From Pseudoselenomonas ruminantium (GTDB lineage Bacteria > Bacillota > Negativicutes > Selenomonadales > Selenomonadaceae): DNA of 48,362 nucleotides. Position numbers and translations under genes: made by a program. Positions 7,447 through 16,330 of the stretch are shown here, piece by piece (position 1 is the first letter of the stretch; each line of letters begins with the position of its first letter). Under the pieces are notes generated by a model, which was not told the origin of the DNA, did no database searches, and saw nothing but the letters and a program-made list of their open reading frames with translations. Location of the stretch: contig SVBX01000024.1 of assembly GCA_015058655.1 (NCBI GenBank), forward strand, positions 1 through 48,362. Reading direction: 5' to 3'.

Positions 7447-9945
7447 TTAGCGATTCCCCAATTTTTCCTGCAATTTGGCTTTCAACAGGCTGTAGAACTC
7501 ACTGCCGCCTTCCTGGAAGGTGACTTCCACGCAGATGACATACACTGGGATAGGCCAGCGGGACTGTATGACTTCTGCAGGAATCTTCACCGCATCCTTT
7601 TCCGTGATGACAATGGCTTCTGCTCCCTGGCTCTCTGCCCTCCTCAGCACATCCTGCATTTCCTGCATGGTGTAGTCATGGTGGTCAGGATACCGCAGGC
7701 TCTCTATAATCTCGGTGCCCAAATCCTCCAGGGTCTGCTCAAAGGAGGCCGGATTGCCGATAGCAGACACAGCCACAATGCGCTTGCCTTTCATTTCCGT
7801 CACGGGAATGCCATCCCCTGCAATATCCACATACCAGTCGGGCAGGGGGATGAAACAGCGTGGCTGATGAATGCTCTCCACTATCTTGGCGTCGCTGTTG
7901 TAATGGGCCAAAGTCTCCCTTATATACTCTCTGGAGCCTGCTGCGGCCTGATCCACCTTAGTCATGAGGCAGACATGGCTGCGGTTCAAATGCGGCATAG
8001 GCTCGCGCAGGGTACCCCGCGGCAGCATGTAACCGTTGCCGAAGACATTCACTGCATCTATGAGGATGATATCCATATCCCTGGCCAGCTGCCAATGCTG
8101 ATAGCCATCGTCAAGGATAGCCACTTCTGCCCCGAAATGCTCAATAGCATAGCGGCCAGTCTCAGCCCTCTCGGCACCGATAAGCACCGGCACCTCCGGC
8201 AGGTGCTTGGCCAGCATGAAGGCCTCATCCCCTGCTTCGGCAGCGCTCATGTGCAGGTTGCTGCCATCGGACACGATGCCCACCTTGCCGTGCCACTTGG
8301 CCCGGTAGCCGCGATTGAGGATCACCACGCGATAGCCCATATCGCGAATGTCACGGGCCAGCCGCTGTGCAGTCGGAGTCTTGCCTGTGCCGCCTACGGT
8401 GATGTTGCCCAGGCTGATGACGAAGCAATCAAGGCTCCTGGTCTTGAACACGCCCAATTTGAAGAGGGCCAGCTTGAAATTCACCAGCCCGCGGTAAATC
8501 AGGGAAAACAAATAGAGAATTCCCATGAGGAAATTCTGCCCTATGCCGTCCACATCCTTGCTGTGCACCAAATCCACGAAGTAGGTCTGGAGGTTGGCAA
8601 TCTTCTGAGTGGACTTGACGCTGGAGCCCTTGGAAGCCTGCTCACGCTCGAAGCGCTCGATGGTCTCCCTCAGGATCAGGGCAGACTTGCGGGAAGCCCC
8701 CTTGTTCTCGGAAACGATGGCCAGAGTCTCCGCCTCCATGCGGTGGCGTTCCTCCGGCTCATCAAACAGGCGTGACACCTCTGCCGCCAGTCCCTTGGCA
8801 TCCTCCACAGTGATGCAGGCATTGCGCTTCTTGAACAGGGCGTGAGTGTCCTTGAAGTTGAACATATAATGGCCCACGATGATGGCCTTGCCATGGGCCG
8901 CAGGCTCCAGGATATTGTGGCCGCCGTGGGTGATGAGGCTGCCGCCCACATACACTACATCGCCGATGCTGTAGACCTTGCCCAGCTCGCCTATGGTATC
9001 GAGAATCACGATATCGGTAGGCTCGCCATGCCGGGCCTCCTTCTGAAGCTCCGTGCGAAGAGAGACGGAAAAGCCTGCGCTCTTGCAGATATGGGTGACC
9101 TCCATGGTGCGAAGAAGCTCGCGGGGAGCAATCACCAGCCGGGCCTTGGGATGGTTCCTGCGCACGGCCTTGAAGGCCTGCAGCACGAACTCCTCCTCCC
9201 CCCGATGGGTGGAGCCTGCCAGGAAAATCCCGTCGTTGTCCTCCAGATTCATCTCCCGCAGGATCTGGGCCTTTTCCTCAGCGCTCACATCCGTATAAGT
9301 CTGGTCAAACTTGGTATTGCCCGTCACTGTCACCAGTTCCGGGGGAGCGCCCAAGCGCATGATGTACTCTGCATCGATGGGTGACTGCATGGCAAAGCGC
9401 TTCACCGTGCCAATCATATCCCGCAGGAGCCCCCGCATGTACTTGTAGCGCTTCACGCTCTTGTCGCTGATGCGCCCATTGACCATCATCACCGGCACCT
9501 GGCAGCGCCGGGCGGTCTTGAGGAAATTGGGCCAAAGCTCCGTCTCCACGGGCAGGAAAACCCGCGGCCCGATGCGCCGGAACACATGGGAGGCCAGCCA
9601 GGGCAGATCCAGCGGGAAGTAGATGATGGCATCCGCATCCTTGATGATGCGGTTGGCCATCTCGTAACCGCTGGTGGTGACCACGGAAACCAGAATGGGG
9701 CTCGTGGGGAACTCCTTGCGGAATTCCTTGATGAGCGGGCTGGTAGCCACGATCTCACCTACGGAAGCTGCATGAACCCAGATACAGCCTTTTTTAGCCA
9801 CCGGCTCAAGAACATGGTCCGGGAAAATGCCCAGGCTCTGCTTGATGCGCTCCACGAATCCCCGTTCGCGCACCGCGCGGATCATGAACATCGGGATGAT
9901 GAGCACCACGATGATGATGGCCGCTATGTTATAAAGCAACTGCAT
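7447..9945 (-). CDS. waaA-lpxK: Fused Kdo transferase (WaaA/KdtA) and tetraacyldisaccharide 4'-kinase (LpxK)
   Basis: This is a single 832-residue frame. Residues 1 to about 430 are a GT30 Kdo transferase: N-terminal membrane anchor, HAASVGEIVATSPL with the catalytic Glu, VTGNTKFDQ, VIAPRE and the nucleotide-binding GGHNILEPAA. Residues about 480-832 are LpxK: an N-terminal hydrophobic helix, then the P-loop VGGTGKTPTAQRLARDI, ILDDGYQHWQLARD and VITEKDAVKI. LpxK phosphorylates the lipid A disaccharide at 4', and WaaA then adds Kdo to that product, so the fusion joins consecutive steps at the membrane. The linker (about 430-480) shows no stop or frameshift. AAGGGG precedes the ATG. Confidence 0.93.
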   Translation of the reverse strand: MQLLYNIAAIIIVVLIIPMFMIRAVRERGFVERIKQSLGIFPDHVLEPVAKKGCIWVHAASVGEIVATSPLIKEFRKEFPTSPILVSVVTTSGYEMANRIIKDADAIIYFPLDLPWLASHVFRRIGPRVFLPVETELWPNFLKTARRCQVPVMMVNGRISDKSVKRYKYMRGLLRDMIGTVKRFAMQSPIDAEYIMRLGAPPELVTVTGNTKFDQTYTDVSAEEKAQILREMNLEDNDGIFLAGSTHRGEEEFVLQAFKAVRRNHPKARLVIAPRELLRTMEVTHICKSAGFSVSLRTELQKEARHGEPTDIVILDTIGELGKVYSIGDVVYVGGSLITHGGHNILEPAAHGKAIIVGHYMFNFKDTHALFKKRNACITVEDAKGLAAEVSRLFDEPEERHRMEAETLAIVSENKGASRKSALILRETIERFEREQASKGSSVKSTQKIANLQTYFVDLVHSKDVDGIGQNFLMGILYLFSLIYRGLVNFKLALFKLGVFKTRSLDCFVISLGNITVGGTGKTPTAQRLARDIRDMGYRVVILNRGYRAKWHGKVGIVSDGSNLHMSAAEAGDEAFMLAKHLPEVPVLIGAERAETGRYAIEHFGAEVAILDDGYQHWQLARDMDIILIDAVNVFGNGYMLPRGTLREPMPHLNRSHVCLMTKVDQAAAGSREYIRETLAHYNSDAKIVESIHQPRCFIPLPDWYVDIAGDGIPVTEMKGKRIVAVSAIGNPASFEQTLEDLGTEIIESLRYPDHHDYTMQEMQDVLRRAESQGAEAIVITEKDAVKIPAEVIQSRWPIPVYVICVEVTFQEGGSEFYSLLKAKLQEKLGNR

Positions 9946-9957
9946 GTCTTATCCCCT

Positions 9958-11691
9958 TTACTCAATGTTCTTCCTGCTGAACTGGATATTGTACAGGTAA
10001 CTGTAAAGCCCGTCCTGCTTCAAAAGTTCCTCATGGGTGCCATGCTCCTTGATCCTGCCTCCGTCGATGACATAAATCTGGTCAGCATTGAAAATAGTAG
10101 AAAGCCGGTGGGCAATGACGAAGGAAGTGCGCCCCACCATGAGCTGATCGAGAGCAGCCTGCACCACTTTCTCGCTTTCCGTATCCAAGGCCGAAGTAGC
10201 CTCATCCAGGATCAGGATGCGAGGATTTTTGAGTATTGCCCGGGCGATGGCTATGCGCTGGCGCTGGCCGCCGGAAAGATTCAGCCCCCGCTCCCCGATG
10301 GGCGTGTCATATCCCTGGGGCAGCTCACGGATGAAGCCGTCGGCATTGGCTGCTCTGGCCGCTTCTTCCACTTCCTCATCCGTGGCATCAAGCCTGCCGT
10401 AGCGGATATTTTCCCGCACGGTGGTGGAAAAGAGCATGGTTTCCTGGGGCACGATGCCGATCTGCTCCCGCAAGGACCTCAAGGTCACATCCCTTATATC
10501 ATGGCCGTCAATGCTGATGGAGCCGCTATCTATCTCGTAGAAGCGGGGCAAGAGATTGGCGATGGTGGACTTGCCCGCGCCGGACGGCCCCACAAAGGCA
10601 ATCATCTGCCCGGGCTTTGCCTCCAGAGTCACATCAACCAAAGCCAGGCTGTCCTTCTTATAGCCGAAAGAAACATGATCCACCACCACATGGCCCTGAA
10701 TCTCAGGCAAGGGCTTGGCCTCGGGCCTGTCAGCCAGAGGTTCCGGCAAGTCGATGACCTCGAATACGCGGTCCACGGCTGCCATGGCCTTCTGCATATT
10801 GCCATAAACCCTGGACAGGCGCTTCACAGGATTGGCCAAATTCACCGCATAGGTCAGGAAGGCAATCAGGGCACCGGCAGTGAGTTCGCCGTTCAGCACC
10901 TCATAGCCGCCGAACCAGACGATGAAGGTGACGGACACCGCAGCCAGGAACTCCACCGTCGGAGTCAGGAGGCTGGTGAGCTGCACATTCTTCATGGCCG
11001 CCCGGAAGTTCAGTATATTCTGCTTCTGAAAGCGTTCGATTTCATAATCCTCACGGACAAAAGTCTTCACCACCCGCACAGAAGACACGCTTTCCTGCAG
11101 CAGAGAAGTGATGTCAGCCATGCGCTCCTGGATCACCGTGCCGTTGCGCTTGAGCTTGCGCCCGAAGATCTTCATGGCCTGCCCCACCAGGGGAATGACC
11201 ACCAGAGTCAGCAGGGAAAGCTTCCAATCCAGATAGACCATCATGACCAAAGAACCGATGAGAATGGAGCCTTCCGTCACCATCTCGATGAGCTGGGCCA
11301 CCAGGGCAGACTGGATGGCGCTGACATCATTGGTGATGTAGCTCATGGTCTCGCCGGTCTGGTGCCTGTCGAAGTAGGCCATAGGCAGGCGCTGGAATTT
11401 CCTGAACATGACCTCCCGGACATCGATGATGACCCGCTCGCCTATGTAGGACACCAGATAGGACTGGCCATAATAGAAAATGCCACGCACGAGGAAGGTA
11501 ATGACAATGCCTGCGGAAATCACATTCAGCATGAACATGTCCTTCTCCGTCAGCACCTTGTCCACCATGTCCTTGATGATCCAGGGCAGGTAAAGGTTGG
11601 CGCCTGCCGCCATGATGATGCAGAAGACCGCCAGGATGAACCGCCTGGTATAAGGCCGCATATATTGCAGCAACCGCTTGTAATTCTTCAT
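9958..11691 (-). CDS. msbA: Lipid A export ABC transporter MsbA (permease-ATPase half-transporter)
   Basis: MsbA flips lipid A-core across the inner membrane. The 577-residue product has an ABC type-1 exporter membrane domain (six segments, residues about 20-310) and an ATPase with Walker A GPSGAGKST, signature NLSGGQRQRIAIARA and Walker B ILILDEATSALD, followed by the switch region AHRLSTIF. GAGGG precedes the ATG. Location between lpxB and waaA-lpxK makes lipid A the likely substrate. The family is broad, so specificity is inferred from context. Confidence 0.9.
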   Translation of the reverse strand: MKNYKRLLQYMRPYTRRFILAVFCIIMAAGANLYLPWIIKDMVDKVLTEKDMFMLNVISAGIVITFLVRGIFYYGQSYLVSYIGERVIIDVREVMFRKFQRLPMAYFDRHQTGETMSYITNDVSAIQSALVAQLIEMVTEGSILIGSLVMMVYLDWKLSLLTLVVIPLVGQAMKIFGRKLKRNGTVIQERMADITSLLQESVSSVRVVKTFVREDYEIERFQKQNILNFRAAMKNVQLTSLLTPTVEFLAAVSVTFIVWFGGYEVLNGELTAGALIAFLTYAVNLANPVKRLSRVYGNMQKAMAAVDRVFEVIDLPEPLADRPEAKPLPEIQGHVVVDHVSFGYKKDSLALVDVTLEAKPGQMIAFVGPSGAGKSTIANLLPRFYEIDSGSISIDGHDIRDVTLRSLREQIGIVPQETMLFSTTVRENIRYGRLDATDEEVEEAARAANADGFIRELPQGYDTPIGERGLNLSGGQRQRIAIARAILKNPRILILDEATSALDTESEKVVQAALDQLMVGRTSFVIAHRLSTIFNADQIYVIDGGRIKEHGTHEELLKQDGLYSYLYNIQFSRKNIE

Positions 11692-11720
11692 GAAAAGCTT
11701 CCCTCGAATTCTCTGAATTA

Positions 11721-12869
11721 TTATCGCAAATGCCGTCTGGCACAGGCCAGCACCTTTTCAGCCACTCTGTAAGCCGCCCCCGGCTCCCCCAGCTTCTTGC
11801 AGGCTTCCCTGAGCTTTTTGCAAGTGATTTCCCGTCCGGCTTCGCCGGGATAAAGCGGCAGCATATGCGCCGCAATGTTTTCAGGCGTCACCTGCTCCTG
11901 CAGCAGCTCAGGCTGGAAGCCTTCGCCCAAGAGTATATTAGGCAGGCTGAAATGCTCCACATGCACCACCAGCCTGCCAATCAGGGCAGAGAGCCAGGCA
12001 AAGCGATAGAGCACCACGCAGGGCAAGCCCATGAGGGCCGCCTCCATCACCACAGTGCCGGAGGTGGCCATGGCCGCCGCCCCCATGCCCATGAGAGCAT
12101 ACCGGTGCTCCGTGCCCGTGAGGGTGATTTCTCCCTCCAGGCCTGCCGCAGCAATCTTTGCCTCTATGAGGGCTTTCAGGCCCGCATCTGCCACGGGCAG
12201 GTAAAAGCGCGTCTCGGGACGCTTTTGCTTCAGCAGCTTCGCTGCCCCCAGCATATCGGGCAGCAGCATCTCTATCTCCTGCCTGCGGCTGCCGGGCAAG
12301 AGCAGGATGGGGATTTCCCCATCCTGCAGGCCAAATTCCTTCTCTGCCGCCTTGGGCGGGATTTCAGCCCTCACCGTGTCCACCAGAGGATTGCCCACAA
12401 AGGATATCCTCGCCCCTGCCGCCTCATAGGGGGGCAATTCATGGGGAAAGATGGCCACGAACTCGTTTGCTATCTCCGCGCAGGACTTGGCCCGCCCCTT
12501 GCGCCAGGCCCAGGCCGAAGGCGGGATGTAGGAAAAAACCGGGATGCCCAGCGCCCTGGCTTTTTTCGCCAGCCGCCAGTTGAAATCCGGGTAATCTATG
12601 AGCACCAGCAGGTTTGGCCTTTCCTCCCGCATGGCCTCTTCCAAATAGTTCAGGAGCTTCATGATGCGCCGCAGGTTCTTCAGGACCTCCCAGACACCCA
12701 TGACATTGTAATCGGCAAAGTCCTTCAGGAGGCGTACTCCCGCCCCCTCCATTTCCTTGCCGCCAAAGCCGAAAAGCTGCACGGAGGGGTCAAGGCTCAA
12801 AAGCGCCTCTGCCAGCCTTCTGCCGTGCAAGTCTCCCGAAACCTCTCCTGCCGAAAGCATGATTTTCAC
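11721..12869 (-). CDS. lpxB: Lipid-A-disaccharide synthase LpxB
   Basis: LpxB joins UDP-diacylglucosamine and lipid X to form the lipid A disaccharide. GT19 features are visible: the N-terminus MKIMLSAGEVSGDLHGRRLA, LVLIDYPDFNWRLAKKA, YIPPSAWAWRKGRAK, LLPGSRRQEI and ATSGTVVMEAAL. Length (382 residues) is normal. The start codon is GTG at 12869 with GGAGGG 8 nt upstream. It is the first gene of the transcription unit that runs to the left edge of the window. Confidence 0.95.
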   Translation of the reverse strand: MKIMLSAGEVSGDLHGRRLAEALLSLDPSVQLFGFGGKEMEGAGVRLLKDFADYNVMGVWEVLKNLRRIMKLLNYLEEAMREERPNLLVLIDYPDFNWRLAKKARALGIPVFSYIPPSAWAWRKGRAKSCAEIANEFVAIFPHELPPYEAAGARISFVGNPLVDTVRAEIPPKAAEKEFGLQDGEIPILLLPGSRRQEIEMLLPDMLGAAKLLKQKRPETRFYLPVADAGLKALIEAKIAAAGLEGEITLTGTEHRYALMGMGAAAMATSGTVVMEAALMGLPCVVLYRFAWLSALIGRLVVHVEHFSLPNILLGEGFQPELLQEQVTPENIAAHMLPLYPGEAGREITCKKLREACKKLGEPGAAYRVAEKVLACARRHLR

Positions 12870-12897
12870 TGGCTATCCCTCCATCCATCAATCTAAC

Positions 12898-12926
12898 ATT
12901 GTATCATATAGACCTGCCTGTAGCAA
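12898..12926 (-). promoter_or_regulatory. Promoter of the lpxB-to-lptG operon
   Basis: On the minus strand, TTGCTA (12926-12921) and TACAAT (12903-12898) are separated by 17 nt, and the -10 is preceded by TGA, giving an extended -10. The site lies about 30 nt before lpxB and just after a terminator, so lpxB probably starts its own transcription unit. Confidence 0.65.
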
Positions 12927-12943
12927 CTTGCCGCACTATCCAC

Positions 12944-12981
12944 AAAAAGCAAAATGCGGCAGAGAAAAGCGCCTGCCGCAT
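12944..12981 (-). terminator. Rho-independent terminator after lpxI
   Basis: A 9-bp stem ATGCGGCAG / CTGCCGCAT (12981-12973 with 12962-12954 on the minus strand) is followed by TTTGCTTTTTG. It separates the lpxC-fabZ-lpxA-lpxI unit from lpxB. Confidence 0.75.
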
Positions 12982-12996
12982 ACAATATCACTTAAT

Positions 12997-13800
12997 TCAC
13001 ATAGCCACAATGGCAATACCATGCTCCTCGGCCAGCTTCACCACAGCCTCGCGCTCCACCAAGAGGGTCTTGTCTGCCTCGATGGCCAAAGCTGTAGCCC
13101 CTACCTCGATCATGGACTCAAGGGTAGTGCGTCCCACGGTGGGCACATCGAAGCGATTGTCCTGCTCGGGCTTGGCCACCTTGGCCACCACAGCGCCACC
13201 GCGAGCCAGCTGCCCACCTCGCTTGATGCAGGCATCCGTGCCCTCGATAGCTTCGAGAGCCATGACAGCTGCATCTTTCACCACTGCAGTCTGCCCTACA
13301 TCAAGGCGTCCGATTTCCTTGGCCATGCGGAAGCCGAACTCCATGTCCTTCCTCTCACGCTCATCAGGCTCGCGGCTGGTGATGGTGCCGCGATGCGGCA
13401 TAAGCTTATGGATAAGGGCCGTCTGGTCAAAGGCAGTGAAGCCTGCCCTAGCCAAAGCTTGGACAAAGGCCAGCATGATGGTGTCATCCTTCCTGTCAGG
13501 CAGGGACATGAGCAGCTGCATGGCCGTCGCATCGGGTACGAGCTTGCCAGAGAAAAGGAGCTCCTTGGTCACCTTGCCGATCATGGTAACCTTCTCCACC
13601 TGCTTTTCCTTCAGATAAGCCAGCAGCTCGCCCATCTTGGCAATGCTGATATGGGCACACTCAGTAGCCACCTCATCAAGTTCGGAATCCGTCTCATCCA
13701 GCAAGGCCACAGCATAAACCTCATAGCCCAGGAGCTTTGCAGCCCGCGCACATTCCACAGGCAACTTGCCTACGCCTGCCAGCAGTCCTATCTTTTCCAT
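12997..13800 (-). CDS. lpxI: UDP-2,3-diacylglucosamine diphosphatase LpxI
   Basis: LpxI hydrolyses UDP-2,3-diacylglucosamine to lipid X and UMP. It is the non-homologous replacement of LpxH found in many bacteria. The N-terminus MEKIGLLAGVGKLPVECARAA and the C-terminal run KPEQDNRFDVPTVGRTTLE are typical of the LpxI (formerly DUF1009) family, and 267 residues is the usual length. GGGAG lies 8 nt upstream. It lies between lpxA and lpxB. No LpxH-like metallophosphatase is seen in the window. Confidence 0.93.
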   Translation of the reverse strand: MEKIGLLAGVGKLPVECARAAKLLGYEVYAVALLDETDSELDEVATECAHISIAKMGELLAYLKEKQVEKVTMIGKVTKELLFSGKLVPDATAMQLLMSLPDRKDDTIMLAFVQALARAGFTAFDQTALIHKLMPHRGTITSREPDERERKDMEFGFRMAKEIGRLDVGQTAVVKDAAVMALEAIEGTDACIKRGGQLARGGAVVAKVAKPEQDNRFDVPTVGRTTLESMIEVGATALAIEADKTLLVEREAVVKLAEEHGIAIVAM

Positions 13801-13836
13801 AAACTATGCTCCCTATCTCCAAAAATAAATTCCAGC

Positions 13837-14658
13837 TCAAATATCTTTATCCCCATCCCTGCGACCTCGGCAAATACCTCTGTCAGCATTGCGCAGGAAA
13901 CGCAGGAAATGCTCGATTTCCTCGCAGGAATCCACATCCTGCTCGATGACGGAAATAGCTTCCTTGAGGCTCAGCCCAGAGCGGTACAGTATCTTGTAGG
14001 CTCGCTTGATATTGCGGCGTACCTCCAACGGGATGCCCGCCCGGGCTATGCCCACGCTGTTGAGCCCCGCTGCTTTGGCAGGATGGCCTGCCACGATGGT
14101 GTAGGGCACCACATCCTGAACCAGGCGGGACATGCCCGCCACCATGGCATTGCGACCGATCTTCACGAACTGATGGACACCTGCCATGCCGCCGATGACA
14201 GCCCGGTCCTCCACCACCACATGCCCTGCCACGCTGGCCAGATTGGACATGATGACATGGTTGCCAATGACGCAATTATGCGCCACATGGGTCAGGGCCA
14301 TCAGCAAGCAGTCGTTGCCGATGCGCGTCTCTTCCCCCTCACCGGTAGCCCGATGTACAGTGACGCCTTCGCGGATGGTGGTGCGGTCGCCGATGAATAC
14401 ATAACTCTTTTCGCCCTTGAATTTCAGATCCTGGGGTTCCTCCCCCACGGAAGCCCCTTGGAAAATCTTGCAATCCTTGCCTATCTGGGTCCAGCCGGTG
14501 ATGACCACATGAGGGCCTATCTTCGTGCCCTCGCCAATCTCCACATGCTCCCCGATCACCGAATAAGGACCTATCTCCACATTCTTGGCAATCCTCGCCC
14601 CCGGTGATATGACAGCAGTATCATGTATATATGCTACCACTTTGCTTTCAGCGCTCAT
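13837..14658 (-). CDS. lpxA: UDP-N-acetylglucosamine acyltransferase LpxA
   Basis: LpxA adds the first 3-hydroxyacyl chain to UDP-GlcNAc. Left-handed beta-helix hexapeptides fill the first two thirds (VEIGPYSVIGEHVEIGEG), with the catalytic His region LTHVAHNCVIGN and the motif GHPAKAAGLNSVGIARAGI, then a helical C-terminus. The start is ATG 14658 (273 residues) with GAGGAG 9 nt upstream; a TTG at 14667 is a weaker choice. A 36-nt gap separates it from lpxI. Confidence 0.95.
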   Translation of the reverse strand: MSAESKVVAYIHDTAVISPGARIAKNVEIGPYSVIGEHVEIGEGTKIGPHVVITGWTQIGKDCKIFQGASVGEEPQDLKFKGEKSYVFIGDRTTIREGVTVHRATGEGEETRIGNDCLLMALTHVAHNCVIGNHVIMSNLASVAGHVVVEDRAVIGGMAGVHQFVKIGRNAMVAGMSRLVQDVVPYTIVAGHPAKAAGLNSVGIARAGIPLEVRRNIKRAYKILYRSGLSLKEAISVIEQDVDSCEEIEHFLRFLRNADRGICRGRRDGDKDI

Positions 14659-14883
14659 TTGCTCCAACTCCTCTGTTCACGAAACCCATGTGCCAGGGTG
14701 AGCAATTCCCTGCACCATCGGCTTTGCTCATCTTTTATTTATACTCCCAAATAAACTTTCAATCTTAGTATGCAGTATGACAGCAAATCCGGGCATTCTT
14801 CGAATTGAACAAAGACTAGGTCTGTTTTACTTGCTAATATCAGTTATTTACAACAAAATCCTCGCAATTCCTCAGCCAGAGCT

Positions 14884-15357
14884 TTAATTCTCTGCCTTCT
14901 CCTTGGATTTTTTAGCCTGATGGTTCTCGTCCTCCACGAGGGCAAACTTGAAATCGGCCTGGGCCACCAGCTTGTCATTGACATAGCCATCAGCATGAAG
15001 GACACCGAAATTGCCCCTCACCTTGGTGATCTCTGCCTTGGTAACCAGCACATCGCCGGGCACCACAGGCTGCTTGAAGCGCACATTGTCCATGCCGCCG
15101 AAGAAGGCCATCTTGCCACGGTGCTCATCAGGATAAAGCATAGCCACGCCACCGACCTGGGCCATGGCCTCCAAAAGCAGCACCCCCGGCATAATGGGAT
15201 GGCCGGGGAAATGTCCGTTGAACTGGGGCTCATTCATGGTGATGCACTTGATGCCCGTGGCAGACTTGAAAGGCTCTATCTCCACGATGCGGTCCACCAG
15301 GAGAAAAGGCGGACGATGGGGCAGGATTTTCATAATTTCATTGATATCGAGTTCCAT
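14884..15357 (-). CDS. fabZ: 3-hydroxyacyl-[acyl-carrier-protein] dehydratase FabZ
   Basis: FabZ dehydrates 3-hydroxyacyl-ACP and so competes with LpxA and LpxD for the same acyl donors. The hot-dog fold motifs PHRPPFLLVDRI (catalytic His) and FPGHPIMPGVLLLEAMAQ (catalytic Glu) are present. I use ATG 15357 (157 residues) with GAGGG about 8 nt upstream; the longer frame to 15402 overlaps lpxC. It lies 22 nt after lpxC. The 226-nt gap to lpxA is AT-rich and holds no gene that I can see. Confidence 0.94.
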   Translation of the reverse strand: MELDINEIMKILPHRPPFLLVDRIVEIEPFKSATGIKCITMNEPQFNGHFPGHPIMPGVLLLEAMAQVGGVAMLYPDEHRGKMAFFGGMDNVRFKQPVVPGDVLVTKAEITKVRGNFGVLHADGYVNDKLVAQADFKFALVEDENHQAKKSKEKAEN

Positions 15358-15379
15358 AAACATATCCCTCTTTCTATAC

Positions 15380-16213
15380 TCAGCCTCGCGGCGCTGCCGC
15401 AAGAAGTTTTGCCAATGCTGTATTCAGGGCATGGCCGGAAGCCGCAGCTATCACATGCCCTCTGATGGGACCAGCCAGTCGCAAATCTCCGATTACATCC
15501 AGGATCTTATGGCGCACCAGCTCATCCTCGAAGTGCAAGGGGTTGAGCCAGCCCTCGTCATTGTAAACAATGACGCTTTCTATAGTTCCTCCAAGCCCCA
15601 GCCCCATCTGGCGCAAGGCTTCTATTTCCTTCTCATAGGCAATGGTGCGGGCAGGCGCAATCTCCCTGTGATAAGTTTCCTCATCGATCTCAAAATCTTC
15701 ATACTGGATGCCGATGAGCTTATGAGGATTCACGGAAGTGAAGCTTACCCGGAATCCGTCGTAAGGAAGCACCATGACAAAGCGCTCTTTCTTGTCATCA
15801 TCAATGCGGTAGACCTTGTCCACCAGCACCTCGGCGCGCGGAGCATCCAGCTCCAGTTTCCCTGCGCCACGAATAAGCTCGAAGAAGGCCAGCGAAGCTC
15901 CATCTGCCACCGGCGGTTCCTCGGAATCCATCTCAATGCGGCAGTTGTCGATGCCGGCCGCATGAAAAGCGCTCATAAGGTGCTCGATGGTGAAGACCTT
16001 GCAACCGTTTTCCTCTACGGTGGTAGCCCTGAGAGTCGATGTCACATTCTCAGCCACAGCCCGTATCTCAGGCTGCTCAGGCAAATCTGTCCGCACGAAA
16101 ACCAGGCCCGTATCCGCCTTGCCCGGCTTCAGGACCATGTGCACCTCACGCCCGGAATGCAGTCCCACACCCGTATAGGATGCTTCCTTCGCCAGCGTTG
16201 TCTGCTTCTGCAA
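15380..16213 (-). CDS. lpxC: UDP-3-O-acyl-N-acetylglucosamine deacetylase LpxC
   Basis: LpxC is the zinc deacetylase and first committed step of lipid A synthesis. The family ligands are visible as TIEHLMSA (His) and VRHKILDVIGDL (His and Asp), with the catalytic GHVIAAASGHALN near the end. At 277 residues it resembles short LpxC forms such as that of Aquifex. The start codon is TTG (16213) with a strong AGGAGG 8 nt upstream. A hairpin lies in its leader. The tail LLAAAPRG is short, and no C-terminal degradation tail like that of E. coli is evident. Confidence 0.95.
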   Translation of the reverse strand: MQKQTTLAKEASYTGVGLHSGREVHMVLKPGKADTGLVFVRTDLPEQPEIRAVAENVTSTLRATTVEENGCKVFTIEHLMSAFHAAGIDNCRIEMDSEEPPVADGASLAFFELIRGAGKLELDAPRAEVLVDKVYRIDDDKKERFVMVLPYDGFRVSFTSVNPHKLIGIQYEDFEIDEETYHREIAPARTIAYEKEIEALRQMGLGLGGTIESVIVYNDEGWLNPLHFEDELVRHKILDVIGDLRLAGPIRGHVIAAASGHALNTALAKLLAAAPRG

Positions 16214-16249
16214 AAGTAATTCCTCCTATGATATCGCCCTAAAGGCAAA

Positions 16250-16269
16250 GCACACAGTCGCCTGTGTGC
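16250..16269 (-). promoter_or_regulatory. Perfect hairpin in the lpxC leader
   Basis: GCACACAG and CTGTGTGC form an 8-bp stem with a 4-nt loop, about 37 nt upstream of the lpxC start codon and downstream of the predicted promoter, so it would be in the mRNA. The sequence that follows on the minus strand is TTTGCCTTTAGGG, not a clean U-tract. It could be a weak attenuator or an mRNA-stabilising element. Confidence 0.45.
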
Positions 16270-16294
16270 CCGTAGAATCAAAATTTCCCCATTT

Positions 16295-16323
16295 ATTTTA
16301 TAAAAATTCCGCAGGAATTGCAA
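16295..16323 (-). promoter_or_regulatory. Promoter of the lpxC-fabZ-lpxA-lpxI unit
   Basis: On the minus strand TTGCAA (16323-16318) and TAAAAT (16300-16295) are spaced by 17 nt, immediately after the stop of the acyltransferase gene. Confidence 0.6.
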
Positions 16324-16330
16324 GTATTTG

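Noticed and set aside
9586..11772. A 728-codon open frame on the plus strand
   Set aside because: It lies opposite waaA-lpxK and msbA, whose proteins show clear family motifs. The plus-strand product is His/Gln/Leu-rich without any domain, as expected of an antisense shadow in GC-rich DNA.
12757..14607. A 616-codon open frame on the plus strand
   Set aside because: It is antisense to lpxB, lpxI and lpxA and crosses the lpxI terminator and the lpxB promoter; no motif and no SD.
14659..14883. A gene or RNA in the gap between fabZ and lpxA
   Set aside because: The 225-nt stretch is AT-rich with a possible TATAAA near 14740 but no paired structure, ORF or well-spaced promoter that I could support.
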